A stretch of DNA of 64,000 nucleotides, from assembly GCA_932521035.1 (NCBI GenBank), contig OW051497.1, positions 8,556,001 through 8,620,000 on the forward strand, written 5' to 3'. A program made the translations under genes and the position numbers. The notes under the pieces were generated by a model. The model was not told where the DNA came from. It made no database searches and was given only the letters and a program-made list of their open reading frames with translations. Positions 24,701 through 37,921 of this stretch are shown one piece after another. Within the stretch, counting starts at the first letter, position 1. Each line of letters begins with the position of its first letter. Source of the stretch: Oscheius dolichura. Lineage: Eukaryota > Nematoda > Chromadorea > Rhabditida > Rhabditidae.

Positions 24701-27700
24701 CATTGTGTTGACGTCGTTCTTAATAAGATTCACATTCCTATTAATAACCTATCCCATTTTATCATCCGAGGTTTTAAGATGTTTTTACCCCACGCGAAAA
24801 ATGCAGGATTAATTAATAAGCTCGCGAAAAACAAGGGGAAAAGATTAGTACGTAAGGAATGCGTCCTCGCGTTTATGAGCAGCCCATGTAAAAAAGCTAG
24901 TAAGAAATCCACGTGATCCCTCCAGAGGGAATGATGTTTCACACGTGGCTACCTTCGAACTCCCACGTTTCAGAGAGTCTAAAGACTAAAGACTTTAAGA
25001 TAAACTCTTTTTTGCATCTCAACATTTTGGCCGAGGGAGTGCAAATCAGTTTGTCGGCTTCCTCCTGCACTAGAGTCCATTATCTTCCCTTCTTCCTTTC
25101 TGTTTTTGTAAACCGCCTTCGAAAGAAGGAGAGTTCGTCAATTCTTTGCGCTCTCTCGACGTATTCCCTCGGTAGTAATATTCAGAATTACAGAGTTCGT
25201 GCCGGATGTTTTATTGGAAGCTTGCGTGGTGGTGGTTATTCCAACACAACTCTTGCGTATCTTTTTTTGATTACTTTGCTCTCTCTGCCCCCTCGTTCAC
25301 CAGTTGCAAATGAGCTTGTAAAATGGCTGCCACACGTCATGGAATTAGCCGAGAAAAACTAGAAAACGGGGAGGGGAATGACTGATGTGGAAATAAACAA
25401 CACTTTTTATGTGAAGTAAATGACTGGAAACGGCTTTCTCTCGTCAAATCATAGACATGCTCAATAATGCATGGACAACACAGGTCGGCCCCCTAATACA
25501 TGGGGAATAATGACGGGGCAAAAGCACCTCTAATTACTTCTTACAAAGACATTCACACATCAGCAGACCATTGCCCTTTCCTGATCAATGGGCTGTCTTC
25601 TCATTGTTTTCTAATCAGGCTTTCATATTTCCCGCCATTTCAATCCCTCTTCACATATTGTTTGTATCACTATGTTCCGATGTGTTATAGTCGTTTCTCC
25701 CTGTTTTCAACGCCAAAGAACGGACTCATAACGTTTTCATAATGTGTTTTAAGGGTTGAACACGTCAGAAAATATGTAGCCACGCATTTTCTTGCTCCCT
25801 TGCTAAAAAGATATGCAGAGCTCTTCATTCCATTTCAATGAATTACTAGTTGCCATCTCCCTCGGCTGCTAATGTACCCACCACCCTCCACCCAGCAAAC
25901 AACTTCCCTCCATCAGAAGCCTTTTTAAGCGTGTTCCTCTCATGGGAAAACAGTCTAGAAAAAGTCTTTGAATTGGGATGAAATGAACGCATCTGTTTAG
26001 TATTCTTCCTCGCTAATAGTTTTAACCCAGTTGGCTTTTCTTCCTTCCCTGCTCCATTTAAATTTGTAAAACTTTGGCTAAAGTCAAATCTTGTTGCAGT
26101 CTCTTCTCATATTTTCCATATATGGTCGAGGTTAAGAGATTATAAGAGCGGGGCAGGATACAAACTTATCCGTGCCCTTTTCGCCAAATTTTCTATTGAC
26201 TTTCCTATTCCTAACCAATTTATTGGATAGTTATCTACTCCTCAAAATGGCTTTCGTGCTCCGTTTTTACCATCTATCCGTCTGCTTTCCTCGCTTTCAT
26301 TCCACCAGAGAGAGGTGATTCTTATGTTCAATATCCTCTCATCCACCCATGAATTCATTGCGAACATCTGGTGCATATGTAAACCATCCGGGCAAAAAAC
26401 ACACTCATACAAACACATACGTAGAGCGGGAGATATATAAAGTGAACATTTCTCAATGGCACGGAAAGTGCAAACGAGGTTAGTCGCTTTTATGACGAGC
26501 TAGGGGGACTGGAAGTGGAGGAGGGGGTGTTTGCAGGAGCAAGGCCATAAAATAACCAAATTAGGACAATGGTGGTGGTTGGCGTTTTTTCCATTTTCTT
26601 TTTTCTTGTCGAACGTTTAAAAGAACAGGCGGACTCAGTAAACTCGCTACACACCGGTAGAAAAATTCTCCAGGAATTTCCGGCCCGCCCGGCTGTTGTC
26701 GCCATTTGTTGAGAGTTTCGTATCACCGGCGACAACGTGTTTGCGATTCTTCATTACACTTCTTCGGATTCCTTCCTTATATCCGTTATATCGCATAAAG
26801 TTAGCATCACACACACATTTCGCACTAGTCCTGTCCCATGCCTCTCTTTTTATTTTCGTAAAAAGCCCCCTCCTGGTCCACTTGTGAGTTGAATAATTGA
26901 GCTGACACTTTTAGCCTCCCTCGCAACTTTTCGCCTTCTCACAACTCATCGTTGCTACGCCGCCGCCGCGGGCGTAGAATCCAGGCTGCTGGGAAGGCGA
27001 GAGAGTCCGAGCCACGCATCGTTGTCTGCGGCGGTTTTGCATGCGGAACTGGGCAAAAGGAGTCTCGGCTTATATTTCGTTGGTGTTGAAGCTTAGCTCC
27101 TAGCCAAGCAGGCGCATCAGGAGAGTCCATCGATCCTCTTCCTTTTTTCTATCTTTATATCGAAATACTTGTCTTTCTCTTTGTATCCTCCACCCTCATT
27201 GGCTTCACTCTTGGCTGGTCCCGCTCAAATTTCCGCATTATTGACCTTTGAAGGACCACGTGAAAATTTGTTGCGAGAGTTGCCAGCTGACAAGGTAAAA
27301 CGGCTGCTCTACACTTGTTCATCCGGTGTCAATGATCTGACTGATTACGAGGTCAGTCTATTGCTTTCAAATGTGCCAGGAAACTAGGGGAAGAAGCGAG
27401 AAAACATGAAAGTACGAGGTGCTGTAAGCTGTCTTTTTCAAACGTGATAAACGCGGTGCACAATCGCAGGGGCCAGAATTCCCGGTGGAATAATGCCATA
27501 AATGAGGGCGGCGCAATTGGTACCGGGGTGCCACAAACGATGTAAAAAAGAATTAGATAAAGAGTGAGTTAGGGGGACTAGACCTCCGCCTTTTTTTCGT
27601 CTGATGTTCTTACTAAAGATCTTGTGTGCTTCTTCTCTTTTAAGATATTGCGAACATTATTCATTTTGGCGACACGCACAAGCTCCTGTCCGAGAGGGAG

Positions 27701-29228
27701 AGAGACGATTGTAATGCGGACAGCAATACCTCTTCCCGCTTGCATCCACCCTCAATCCGAATGACCCTTGGACGAGTTTTCCTTCCAGCTGCCTCTATTT
27801 TACTCAGTTGTTGCTCTTCTCTTGACGTGGGGCTGACCTCCCCTCGCGCATCCTTTACAATGGACGCCAGGTGCGCGGCTCTCGATCGGCCATAATGCCA
27901 ATTAAATTATTTTCTGTTTATCACCCTCTTAATCAAAAGGACACGTCGCTTTCTTGCCTAGTGGAAGTATTTTTGTAAAAAGATCGTCTTTCACTTTCTG
28001 ACACGTCTCAACCTTTTTACCCTATCAACGACATTTGTCTCTGGTGACGATTGATTGACTTTATACTCCCTTTGTTGAAACTTTTTGGACTTGGGATTGA
28101 ACTAGGATGTCATCCATTTTCTAAGAAATGCATTTATATTTTGTGAAGCAATTGAAGAACGCGGCCGTATCCAATTTCGGGCACTCGATGGCAGACCTGT
28201 CCCAACTCTCGCCCACTATCGCCCACATTTCAATGAAATATTGCTGGACTAATTAAGATAGAATTAAGTTCTTTTCCCCTCTCGAGCACAATCTTATTGC
28301 TTCCTTCTTCCGTTTTTCTGAGTAAAGCTGGGGGAGGAGGAAGAAATTAGAAAAGGGAGAGAGAGAGATCCCGGTCGTGTTGCCCATGTGACAAGCGCTA
28401 AGCGATTTATGGAAATATACTATCATGTTCTGATGACAAGAAAATTGGAGGGTACTTGCTCACTTTAGACTGCTCGTGTTCTCGGCTCTCCAGGGGTTCA
28501 GGGATTAGTCGCTCCTTTTTTCTCAAAATATATACGGTAATCCTTCTTCTTTCCTTTCTTCTTCTCGTGGTAGGACCTAGAGAATCTTTTGTTTTTGACT
28601 AGCCAGTTTACCGGCTGATTTGCTCTTCCCACTCGCTTAAATAATAAGCTTTTTCCGTAAAAGGGCTCAACACCTTCACCACGCATTCATGGAAAGTGAT
28701 GTGATCCCTTGTTGGCCACACTCCCAAATCTCTCTCCCCTGGTTCCTGGATTTGACTTCCGCGGCTGTCCATTAATAACTGAGAAAGGGCTAGTTTACCT
28801 GGACCCCCAACATCACATAAAAATCAATATTAGCATGTTGTCTCCGTTCCGAACATATCCGTCTGGCTAATTTTGAACTGCACTTCTCTTTTGCCGGTTC
28901 TTCCTCCCTCTCTTTTTACCCAACAAATGCCCTCCCCCCTTTGACAGGGAGATGTGATGTGGCGTGTTGGAGGTTGGATTATTAATGACTTCCCGATGTG
29001 CCACGATTGTGGAGACTCTTTGCCTCGTCGCTTCTAATTCCGAAAACAACTCCTCCACAGAATATCAGGCCTTTTCTATTCATTGAGTTCGAAACAAAAT
29101 CCGCTTACGCCTTCCCTCGCGGCTTCTTCGCCCTCCTTAGAATGCTAATCCCTTTCTGAGGTTCAATCCACTGGTCAACCCTTCTCCCCCTTAATCTTCT
29201 AAATTGTTTTTCTACTTTTTCATAAATG
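18773..29228. other. 10 kb gene-poor stretch upstream of the calcium channel
   Basis: No gene is supported. Two long plus-strand frames (24482-24916 and 24913-25362) have no coding character. An open stretch at 27169-27387 looks mildly protein-like and contains GT donor-like sites but cannot be linked to other exons. The length suggests distal regulatory DNA or missed 5' exons of the channel gene (inference). Confidence 0.4.
23604..23683. repeat. Three-copy short tandem repeat
   Basis: The unit GTTTCGATACTAGCCTTAGA, followed by CAACA or CAATA, occurs three times in a row. A short GAGA spacer lies between the first two copies. It is outside any supported gene. Confidence 0.9.
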
Positions 29229-29561
29229 TTAAAGGAACAGTGACATCGAGAATTTTAAAAACGGTAGAAAGCGCGTCAAATCGTGGCGCGCATTCAGTTT
29301 TTTTGAAAATCATGATACTCACAAGCCAAGAGAGCTATTTTCGTTTTTCTGCAAATTTATCGTTATAACTCATTTCTTTTTGTTACAACATATTGTAATA
29401 CATGTAAATAGTATTAGCAGCAGAAAAATTGAAGAAATGAATGTGGTATAAACGAGAAAATAGTGAAAAACGAAAAAAAGCTTTGACTACGCAGCGAAAG
29501 TTTTGCCGGGAAGTGTGCACAACTGTGTACAAGTTTTTCCTCGGTGTCATTGTTCCTTTAA
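29229..29561. mobile_element. TTAA-flanked inverted-repeat element, 333 bp
   Basis: TTAA at 29229-29232 is followed by AGGAACAGTGACATCGAGAA. The right end reads in reverse complement as AGGAACAATGACACCGAGGA and finishes at TTAA (29558-29561). The near-perfect 20-bp terminal inverted repeats, TTAA duplication and absence of an internal frame fit a non-autonomous DNA element (MITE) mobilised by a TTAA-targeting transposase such as the piggyBac type. Assignment to a family is inference. Confidence 0.75.
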
Positions 29562-30090
29562 TGTAATACCTTTCCCGCGCTAGTCAAAACTATTAGCTGT
29601 TTGTTGATAACGACGTTATCGTTAATCTGCAAAAAGCTTTGAAACTTGGCGTAGACGGCATAATATGAATTGAACTCTTTTCTCCCCCAAAGAAACGTCA
29701 TCTTTTTGCCCTTTTTATGATTTCCGATAACTATATTTACCCCTAACAAGATGTTCCTCCCCCTTTCCCCTTTCATTTTCCATGGAAAAGTGTTCTTCGC
29801 CTTCTCCTCTTCATTTTTTGAATTTTGATCAGCTGTTTTTTCCCTTGTTCCAGTCCATTTTTCACCTCCTTCTCTCTTGACAAATGTTCTAAACGAATCT
29901 TCAAACCTTTCTCTTTCGTCTCCCTCTCTCTAACATCCATAATGTTCGCCTCCACTGACTGACTCACATGTCCGTTGACATGTTCATAATCTATGGCTTC
30001 AAATGCCTTTCGAACTTTTAGTTCTTTTTCACTATTTCCTCGTTCCTAGAAATCTATTTCAGACCTGAGAATAACCGGAGCTTATTCTGA

Positions 30091-30120
30091 ATGGTACATC
30101 ACTTCGACCCCGTAACTTAG
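30091..30120 (+). promoter_or_regulatory. Possible upstream ORF before the channel start
   Basis: Nine codons beginning MVHHFDPV end at a TAG one base before the proposed channel ATG at 30122. It would be in the mRNA if the leader is spliced at the TATTTCAG ending near 30062. If CTTAG at 30116-30120 is the acceptor, it is removed. It could lower translation of the channel; this is inference. Confidence 0.35.
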
Positions 30121-30121
30121 A

Positions 30122-33100
30122 ATGTTGCAACAGCCTGTCCCCGAACTTCGAAGCTTCCAGTCGCTGTCTAAATATGCAGGGGGACCACGGTATGTTAATT
30201 TAATTTTCTGTCCTTTTCCCATGGAAAGACCAGGGGAATGATGTTTTGTTGTCATCCAATGGGAAACAGAGCGGCTCCCAATTGGGTTAGGGATTCCCTT
30301 CCGCCCTTGTCCAGTCTAACAAGGACAATTGCTTTTGCGTAGAATTGCGTAGAAAGTTTTGAAAATTTAGGAAGTACACTACAACCATTATTATTTTAGA
30401 TCAGTACTGGGGCGTAGGACGTCCAATGTGGCAGTTAGAAGACCATCGACTTCGAAGAAAAAATACGACGAGCATGATGGCCCCGGCTCGGCGAGTGGTT
30501 CGAAAGAAACACTGCATCTTAATGAAACCGGAAGGGTAAGAGAGCTCGGCCTCTCTGTAATGGCCGACATTTATAGGCTTGTTCCATTGAAGCTTCCCCC
30601 AGCAAATGGGAAAAGGGAGTGGAATGGGGTGAATTTGAAGAAATCGAAGAGTCCAATCTGCCCTATCCTGGGTAATGGACACCGTTCTCCTGTTTAAAGG
30701 AGATGTTCAGATTTGGAGAGCCGGTGCTACACTGCCTCAGTCAGCTCACGCCACCCCGATCCTGGTGTCTAAAAATGGTTATGAGTCCATGGTTCGATCG
30801 AATAACAATGGCTGTAATTGTTATAAATTGTATAACATTAGGTAAGTCACATTAAAACGAGTGTATCTACCGTAATCAGGGATGTATCGACCTTGTGACG
30901 ACGGTCCCAACTGTACAACATATCGCTGTCTCGTACTGGGATGGATAGACCACGTGATCTTCATGTATTTCGCTGCTGAAATGGTAACTCCTTTCCCTTT
31001 AAGCCGTTTAAATTGTCGTTTCAGGTGATAAAAGTAATAGCACTTGGTTTCATTGGCCCGTCGGCGTATTTATCCGATACCTGGAACCGACTAGATTTTT
31101 TTATTGTTATTGCGGGAATCCTTGAATTTATCTTGCAAGAATATCTTGGAGGGAATATCAACTTAACAGCTATTCGAACGGTTCGAGTGTTGCGACCACT
31201 CCGCGCTGTGAATAGGATACCTTCCATGAGAATTCTTGGTGAGTCGTTTTTATTTACAGAATACCGTATTCTCCTTGCAGTTAACCTTCTTCTGGATACG
31301 TTACCCATGTTAGGAAACGTGTTATTATTATGTTTTTTCGTTTTCTTCATTTTTGGTATAGTCGGCGTTCAACTCTGGGCGGGTCTACTCAGGTTAATTT
31401 TGCTTCAATAGAATATACATGATTTTTTTTAGAAATCGGTGTGTTATAAATCTACCAAAAACAATATCAGAGAATCAGTCAGCGTTGTTTCAAGATATTA
31501 AGCTTACAAGGTGAGAGTGTCCAGTTGAACTTGTTGTTTTTCCTCCGCCTGCCCCAGATTGCTTCTTCCCAATGCATCGTAGCACCTATTATTTTCCTGT
31601 TTCTAGGTATTACATCCCGGAAGACACATCAATGGAATATATATGCAGTCAATCGGACGCCAATGGGCTACATACATGTGGTAATCTTCCACCTTATACG
31701 GTTAACGGAATCAAGTGTAACCTGACAATCGATGAGTACGAATACGTTTCCAATGATTCGTGTATCAATTGGAATGTGTACTACAACGAGTGTCAAGTGG
31801 GTCATTTTTCAATAAAGAAAATGGTAGTCATACTGCCAGGCCACTTTAGTGTCCCGGAGAGTTTTATAAAAGTCCTTTTTAGGTTATGCAAAGGAATCCA
31901 TTTCAAGGCTCAGTTTCCTTCGACAATATCGGTTTTGCATGGGTAGCTATCTTTCTTGTGAGTACTTTTCATTATATTTATAATTAAAAAGTTCAGGTTA
32001 TTTCCCTAGAAGGCTGGACAGATATTATGTACTATGTACAAGATGCTCATTCATTCTGGAACTGGATATATTTTGTTTTGCTCATTGTGGTATGTTTCCC
32101 CCCAACACTTCCTGGTTCTTACTAACCCTCTTAGATTGGTGCTTTCTTCATGATTAATCTCTGCCTTGTTGTCATTGCCACACAATTTGCTGAAACCAAA
32201 AGACGGGAAACGGAAAGAATGCTACAAGAGAGGAAGAGGATGCAAGCGAGGGATTCCATCTCGGCAACGGGTAGTGAAGCTGGTGGGGCATCAGGAAACG
32301 AAACAGGAGGCGGTGACAGCGTCTATGCGGCAATTGTCAGGCTGATTTCACAAACATTTCGAAGAACGAAGAGGTTTCTAAGAAGGGTACTTTATCTGCG
32401 TTATTCCTAAGAGATCCACAATTCCAGAAATTCGACATCTACATGAAAAGAAGGAGAGAACAAAGACAGTTGAAGAAAGATGGCTCCCAGCGAAAGTCCA
32501 AATTAGATAACATGGCGACTTTATCCAGGATAGAGGAGAGGGTTGAAGAGGAAGACGAAGATGAACAAGAGGAACAGAAAGTGACGAAATGCTCTCCTGG
32601 CCCCAGAAAGAGAAGAGTAACCATCGGGGAATTTACGGAGTTGGGAAATGGTCACTATTCCCTTCCGAAGATACTATCCGGCTCTGAGGAGGAAGAACCG
32701 ACGGAGAGTGAATGGTCAGAAGACGAGAAAACCAAACCAGTTAGTTCTATAAAGTAGAATTTAATAATCTTTTTTTAGAAAAGGAAAAAGAAGAAAGAAG
32801 TGAAAGTCAGTTGGTTGAGAGGAAAGATTCGACAATTTGTCGTTTGTGACCATTTCACAAGAGGAATTCTGGTTGCTATCCTTGTAAATACTTTATCCAT
32901 GGGAGTAGAATACCATCAGCAGGTAGGCCAATTAATACTTACTGTAAACATGGTTACCTTTAGCCTGAATTTCTTACAACCTTGTTGGAATATTCGAATC
33001 TTTTCTTCACAGGACTCTTTGCCTTTGAAATGCTTCTCAAGATCATTGCCGACGGGTTTTTTGGTTATCTCTCCGATGGGTTCAATCTCTTCGATGGAGG

Positions 33101-36100
33101 AATTGTAGCCCTGAGGTAGTCTTTCTCTTCATATTCAATTACAAGCTCTCCTTTTTAGTGTTCTTGAACTCTTCCAAGAAGGCAAAGGAGGTCTCTCCGT
33201 CCTGCGTACCTTTCGTCTGCTTCGTATTCTCAAACTCGTCCGCTTCATGCCTGCCCTCCGATACCAATTGGTAGTAATGCTCCGGACAATGGACAATGTC
33301 ACCGTCTTCTTTGGTCTCCTAGTTCTGTTTATATTCATATTCAGGTATCACTTATTCCTGCTTTTTTCCGCTCACACACACTGAATGAATCCCCTCTTTC
33401 TCCCTTCACAATCCTTTTACAGCATTCTTGGCATGAACCTTTTTGGATGCAAGTTTTGCAAATATGAGGAACGTATACTAGGAGGTCCTGCAAAGAAATG
33501 TGAACGCAAGAATTTTGACACTCTTCTTTGGGCCCTAATAACCGTCTTTCAAGTGAGTTTTAACCGGGAATGTGAGCATGAGCATGATTGTGACTGACTT
33601 CCATTTTAACATTTGAGTTCTGCATGTAATCTAGAGTACTTCCTCTGCCTATAAATGTTGTGTTGTCTCGTTTCAGTGTATTAGGAATGGTTCTGTTCGG
33701 CTGCAAATTCTGCAACCATAAAGAAACCGGCGAAATCTGTAGCTGTTACGAGATTCGAAATACTCAACTGTGTGACTGTGATCGCACCAATTTCGATTCA
33801 TTTCTACATGCGACAACTACCGTGTTCCAAGTCAGTTGTCGGCTTTCTTTATATGTTCGAATACCTGTGTCGCTCAGTTTTGTGGGTGTTTGTCGTCTTC
33901 GTTCTACCGTACCCCAACAAAAAATATAATGTTAATACAGATTCTTACGCAAGAAGACTGGAACATGGTCTTGTTCAACGGTATGGCTCAAACCAATCCT
34001 TGGGCAGCGCTTTACTTCGTGGCTCTGATGACATTTGGAAATTATGTGCTCTTCAATTTATTGGTAGCTATCTTAGTCGAAGGGTTCCAAGAAAGTAAGG
34101 AAGAAGAGAAACGACAACAGGTAGGCCTCTTAGTTTTACCAGAGACCATAAAAATTAGGAAGAAGAAGCCAAGCAACAAGCTATTGATGAAGAACATGCA
34201 AGGAAACGAGAACTAGAGATGCTAATAGCTAAATCGAACTCTATGGCCTTTTCAAATGGAGCAGTGATTGCTGAATGTACCTGCGCTCCAATCAAAAACC
34301 AGCAGACGATGGACGACGACTACATGGAGCTTCCTGTACCGGGGAGTAATGGCTACCAACGGCTGGCGACGGATGACGATGCCTATGATAATAAGCGGAA
34401 GTTACTCGACGCAAATTCAAATAGCGGAAAAAGCAGGTTGGTTTTTAGTATAGCCTCCCGTGCAACACCTTAGGCTGAATCGTCATACCTCCCTGGTTAT
34501 TTCCGGTCAACAGGGTCCAACTCATAGACAGAGAGTACACAGCTGGGGTGGGATTTGCCATCACTTCAATCCCAATTGTCCGGTTCACGGAAGAAGAGCT
34601 TTGATAGAGAGCTACGCGAGGGAAAAGTTCCTGGAAGCCAGCCAAGAGTTGAAGCAAGCCCTGGCAGAGGAAGAGAAGAAGAACGAGAAGAAGCAGAACA
34701 CCCTAGCTAGGAAATTGTTTCGGAAGACTTGTTTGGCTAACCGTACGAATTATTCCCTCTTCGTCTTCTCCCCTAAAAACCTCTTCCGAATTAAATGTCT
34801 CCAATTGACCAGGAAGAAATGGTTCGACTATTCTATTCTGGTGTTTATTGGAATCAACTGCATTACTCTTGCAATGGAGAGGCCGTCAATCCCTCCGCAG
34901 AGCATTGAAAGGAAGTTCCTTACGATATCGGGTTACATCTTCACTGTTATTTTTACGCTGGAAATGGCCATGAAGGTGGGGATCTGCAACAATTTGGAAC
35001 ACCATGAATCAAATATTTAGGTAGTTGCAAATGGATGTTTCTTTGGAAAAGGGGCTTATTTCAAAGATGGTTGGAACATATTGGATGGAATACTGGTCAT
35101 AATCTCTCTGGTTAATGTTCTCTTTGAAATGTTTGCAACTGGCGGTAGGATATCTTGTTTAATTTGGTATTTCTGTTTCCAGATTCTCCCAAGATCTTTG
35201 GAGTAATTCGAGTCTTACGACTTCTTCGAGCTCTCCGACCTCTTCGAGTCATTAATCGCGCTCCAGGAGTGAAACTCGTGGTTATGACCTTGATATCCAG
35301 TCTCAAGCCTATTGGAAACATTGTCTTGATTTGTTGTACTTTTTTTATCATCTTCGGTATCTTGGGAGTGCAACTATTCAAAGTGAGCCCTCGCGTTTCA
35401 CAGTTTATGGCAGTATTAGGGAATGATGTACCACTGTGTTGGACCAGAGCTTGGTAATGTAACCACCAAAACAGACTGTAAAATGGACCCGAAGAACAAA
35501 TGGGTGAACCACCGCTACAACTTTGACAACCTCGGACAGGTAAAACCTTTCACTTTAAAGGTTAAGTATAGTTCTAGGCTCTAATGTCTCTCTTCGTTTT
35601 GTCCAGCAAAGACGGCTGGGTATCCATCATGTACCAGGGCATAGACGCCGTTGGTGTTGACATGCAACCGATTGAGAACTTCAACGAGTGGAGGATGATC
35701 TACTTCATCTCTTTTCTCCTCTTGGTCGGATTCTTTGTTTTGAACATGTTCGTCGGAGTCGTAGTGGAAAACTTTCACAAATGCAAAGAAGCACTGGAGA
35801 AGGTTGGCAATCATGGCTATGTTTAAATACTCGAGTATCTTAGGAAATTAGAGAGAAAGAAAAAGAGAAGAGACTACAGAGGCAGCTGAAGAGACAGAAA
35901 TTTGAAGAGAGCATGGCTGGGAGGAAAAAGAAAAGTTCGTTTACCGTTTCATAGCGTATAGTGATGCTTCACAGTAGCCAAAAGTCAGCCCTACTGGCAT
36001 CGGTATGGACCAACAAGACTTTTTCTTCATGGTGTAGTCACTTCCAAGTATTTTGACCTAGCCATAGCAGCTGTCATCGGTGAGTCCATAAATCTCCCTC

Positions 36101-37325
36101 CTTTTTCCAATAGAAAGTATAGGCATTAACGTTATCTCAATGGCTATGGAGTTCTACATGATGCCCATTGGCTTGAAATATGTTCTCAGAGCTTTGAACT
36201 ATTTCTTCACGGCAGTCTTTACACTCGAAGCAGGAATGAAGCTCTCAGCTCTCGGGTTTAAGAGATTCTTTAAAGAAAGGTAGGGACTGAACAGGAGGCG
36301 ACAAGATCAAATGTTTAAAGGTGGAACAGGCTGGATATGTTCATTGTTTTCCTATCCATTGCTGGTATAATCTTTGAAGAATTCGAGGCATTAGAGCTGC
36401 CTATAAATCCAACGATTATCCGAGTGATGAGAGTGCTACGAATTGCTCGAGTTCTTAAGCTGCTGAAAATGGCCAAAGGGATACGTTCTTTGTTGGATAC
36501 CGTAGGAGAAGCCCTGCCTCAGGTAAATAAGATATTACCATAGATCAACATTGATTAGGTCGGAAACTTGGGATCTCTCTTCTTCCTGTTGTTCTTCATA
36601 TTTGCTGCCTTGGGAGTCGAACTCTTTGGAAAGTTGGAATGCTCAGAAGATCATCCTTGCGACGGTCTTGGTGAACATGCGCATTTTAAGAACTTCGGGA
36701 TGGCCTTTCTCACCTTATTCAGGATAGCCACGGGAGATAATTGGAACGGTATCATGAAGGTTAATTTTAGACTCAGAACATCAATAATGTGTTTATTCAG
36801 GATGCTTTGAGAGATGACTGCGACTCCTCGGACCATTGTGAAACAAACTGCTGTGTGGATCCTATCCTAGCTCCTTGTTTCTTTGTTATTTTCGTTCTCA
36901 TCTCCCAATTCGTCCTGGTGAACGTCGTCGTGGCTGTCTTGATGAAACATCTTGAGGAGAGTAATAAGCGAGATGCAGAAAATGAGCCGGGTACACTTCT
37001 CCCCTTACCTAACCAGTGTCTGTGTTTAGATCCTAATGCATCAGAAGTAGAAGTCTTAAAATTGGAAGAAGGGGAGGAACCGATAGAAAAGGAGAAGGCG
37101 ATAGAGTGGTCGGTCCAAGACAAGGCGTTAGCCACCCTGGAGAAAGAACTGATCGAAGTAGAGCAGAAGCTGATTGAAGACGAAAAGAGGAGGAACAGTA
37201 TCCTACCAGTCAAGGCGGAAGAGCTGCAGCCATTGAACGAACGCATCGAAACGTACCGAGAGGAAGATTATGGAGAAGATCTTTCGCTGAAACTCGGAAC
37301 CTCAGCCATAGACATATCAAAGTAG
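30122..37325 (+). CDS. cca-1: T-type (Cav3) voltage-gated calcium channel alpha-1 subunit
   Basis: Pore-forming low-voltage-activated calcium channel of the plasma membrane. Twenty-nine coding exons (one turret copy used) close exactly in frame for 1765 residues, or 1773 with the other copy. Four S1-S6 domains are present. Domain I has [36 protein letters not shown] and the pore glutamate in ISLEGW (about 378). The I-II linker carries a Cav3-like gating-brake region ([17 protein letters not shown], then a second basic helix). Pore residues are E801 (TQEDW), D1276 (SKDGW) and D1584 (TGDNW), an EEDD ring typical of T-type channels. The ATG at 30122 opens a 68-nt exon whose phase matches the exon at 30400. 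Introns are mostly 36-60 nt; the longest are 30190-30399 and 30536-30699. The C terminus is short, ending SAIDISK. Upstream alternative first exons are possible. Confidence 0.95.
33423..33552 (+). other. cca-1: cca-1 domain II turret exon, copy A (three cysteines)
   Basis: A 130-nt exon running from the end of S5 into the pore of domain II. It begins [17 protein letters not shown] and ends TVFQ, with three cysteines (GCKFC, KKC). Its phases match copy B, and both can join 33344 upstream and 33941 downstream. Using both would break the frame, so the two copies should be mutually exclusive. Confidence 0.9.
33677..33830 (+). other. cca-1: cca-1 domain II turret exon, copy B (six cysteines)
   Basis: A 154-nt exon with its own TTTCAG acceptor and GT donor. 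It begins [17 protein letters not shown] and ends TVFQ. It is eight codons longer than copy A and has six cysteines (GCKFC, ICSC, LCDC). Alternative domain II S5-P exons differing in cysteines are described for molluscan Cav3 channels, where they change sodium versus calcium permeability; that effect here is inference. Confidence 0.9.
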
Positions 37326-37710
37326 GACCGTTCAATGCACAGTAGTTGAAACACGGTTTGCAGTGCTCCTAGCGGACGGGCTTCAATGAAATCCGGAAGG
37401 ACGAATTGATTCTGTGATTTTGTGTCATTATCTTCTTTATTTATTGTTAACGCTGACGCTCACTTTTTTTTAGCTAAACAAAAGGATAAATTTGTATGTT
37501 GTACTTCCGAAATACAGGTAAAAACGTCTAGCGGTTTGTTGGCCTTATTATGCTAGTTGTCTACCCCGTCATAGAGACATTCTCCCACGTTTTAACATCA
37601 TATCCACTTTTTATTATTATTTTGTACTTTTCCCTTTCTCTCAGTTCACTTGTACTACGATCTACTCACCATCACATCGTTTTGAAACAACGCTTAGCTG
37701 ATCTTTATGT

Positions 37711-37716
37711 AATAAA
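37711..37716 (+). terminator. Polyadenylation signal of the channel gene
   Basis: AATAAA about 385 nt after the channel stop codon and the best match in that stretch, giving a plausible 3' end near 37730. Confidence 0.5.
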
Positions 37717-37921
37717 AGATTAAAACCACCCTCTACTTTTAAACCTAACAGAGCAAAGGGGCTTAATGAAATTTTGATGCTCCCTCATAGTGAGATTGCG
37801 TTTTGATCTGAAGCTGATTCGATTAGGGACAACAGTGCTTCAAATAGAATCACATTCTATGCAAAATAAAAAAAAATATCTAGCAGGAAAGAATTTACAC
37901 TTTACAATTTGTTCCCATAAT

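Noticed and set aside
24482-25362. Two consecutive plus-strand frames of 144 and 149 codons.
   Set aside because: Mixed composition, no domain, no splice or start context. They look like chance open frames in AT-rich DNA.
27169-27387. A 72-codon plus-strand frame with donor-like GT sites as a 5' exon of the channel gene.
   Set aside because: It is 2.7 kb upstream, ends in its own stop, and the channel already has a start exon with matching phase at 30122.
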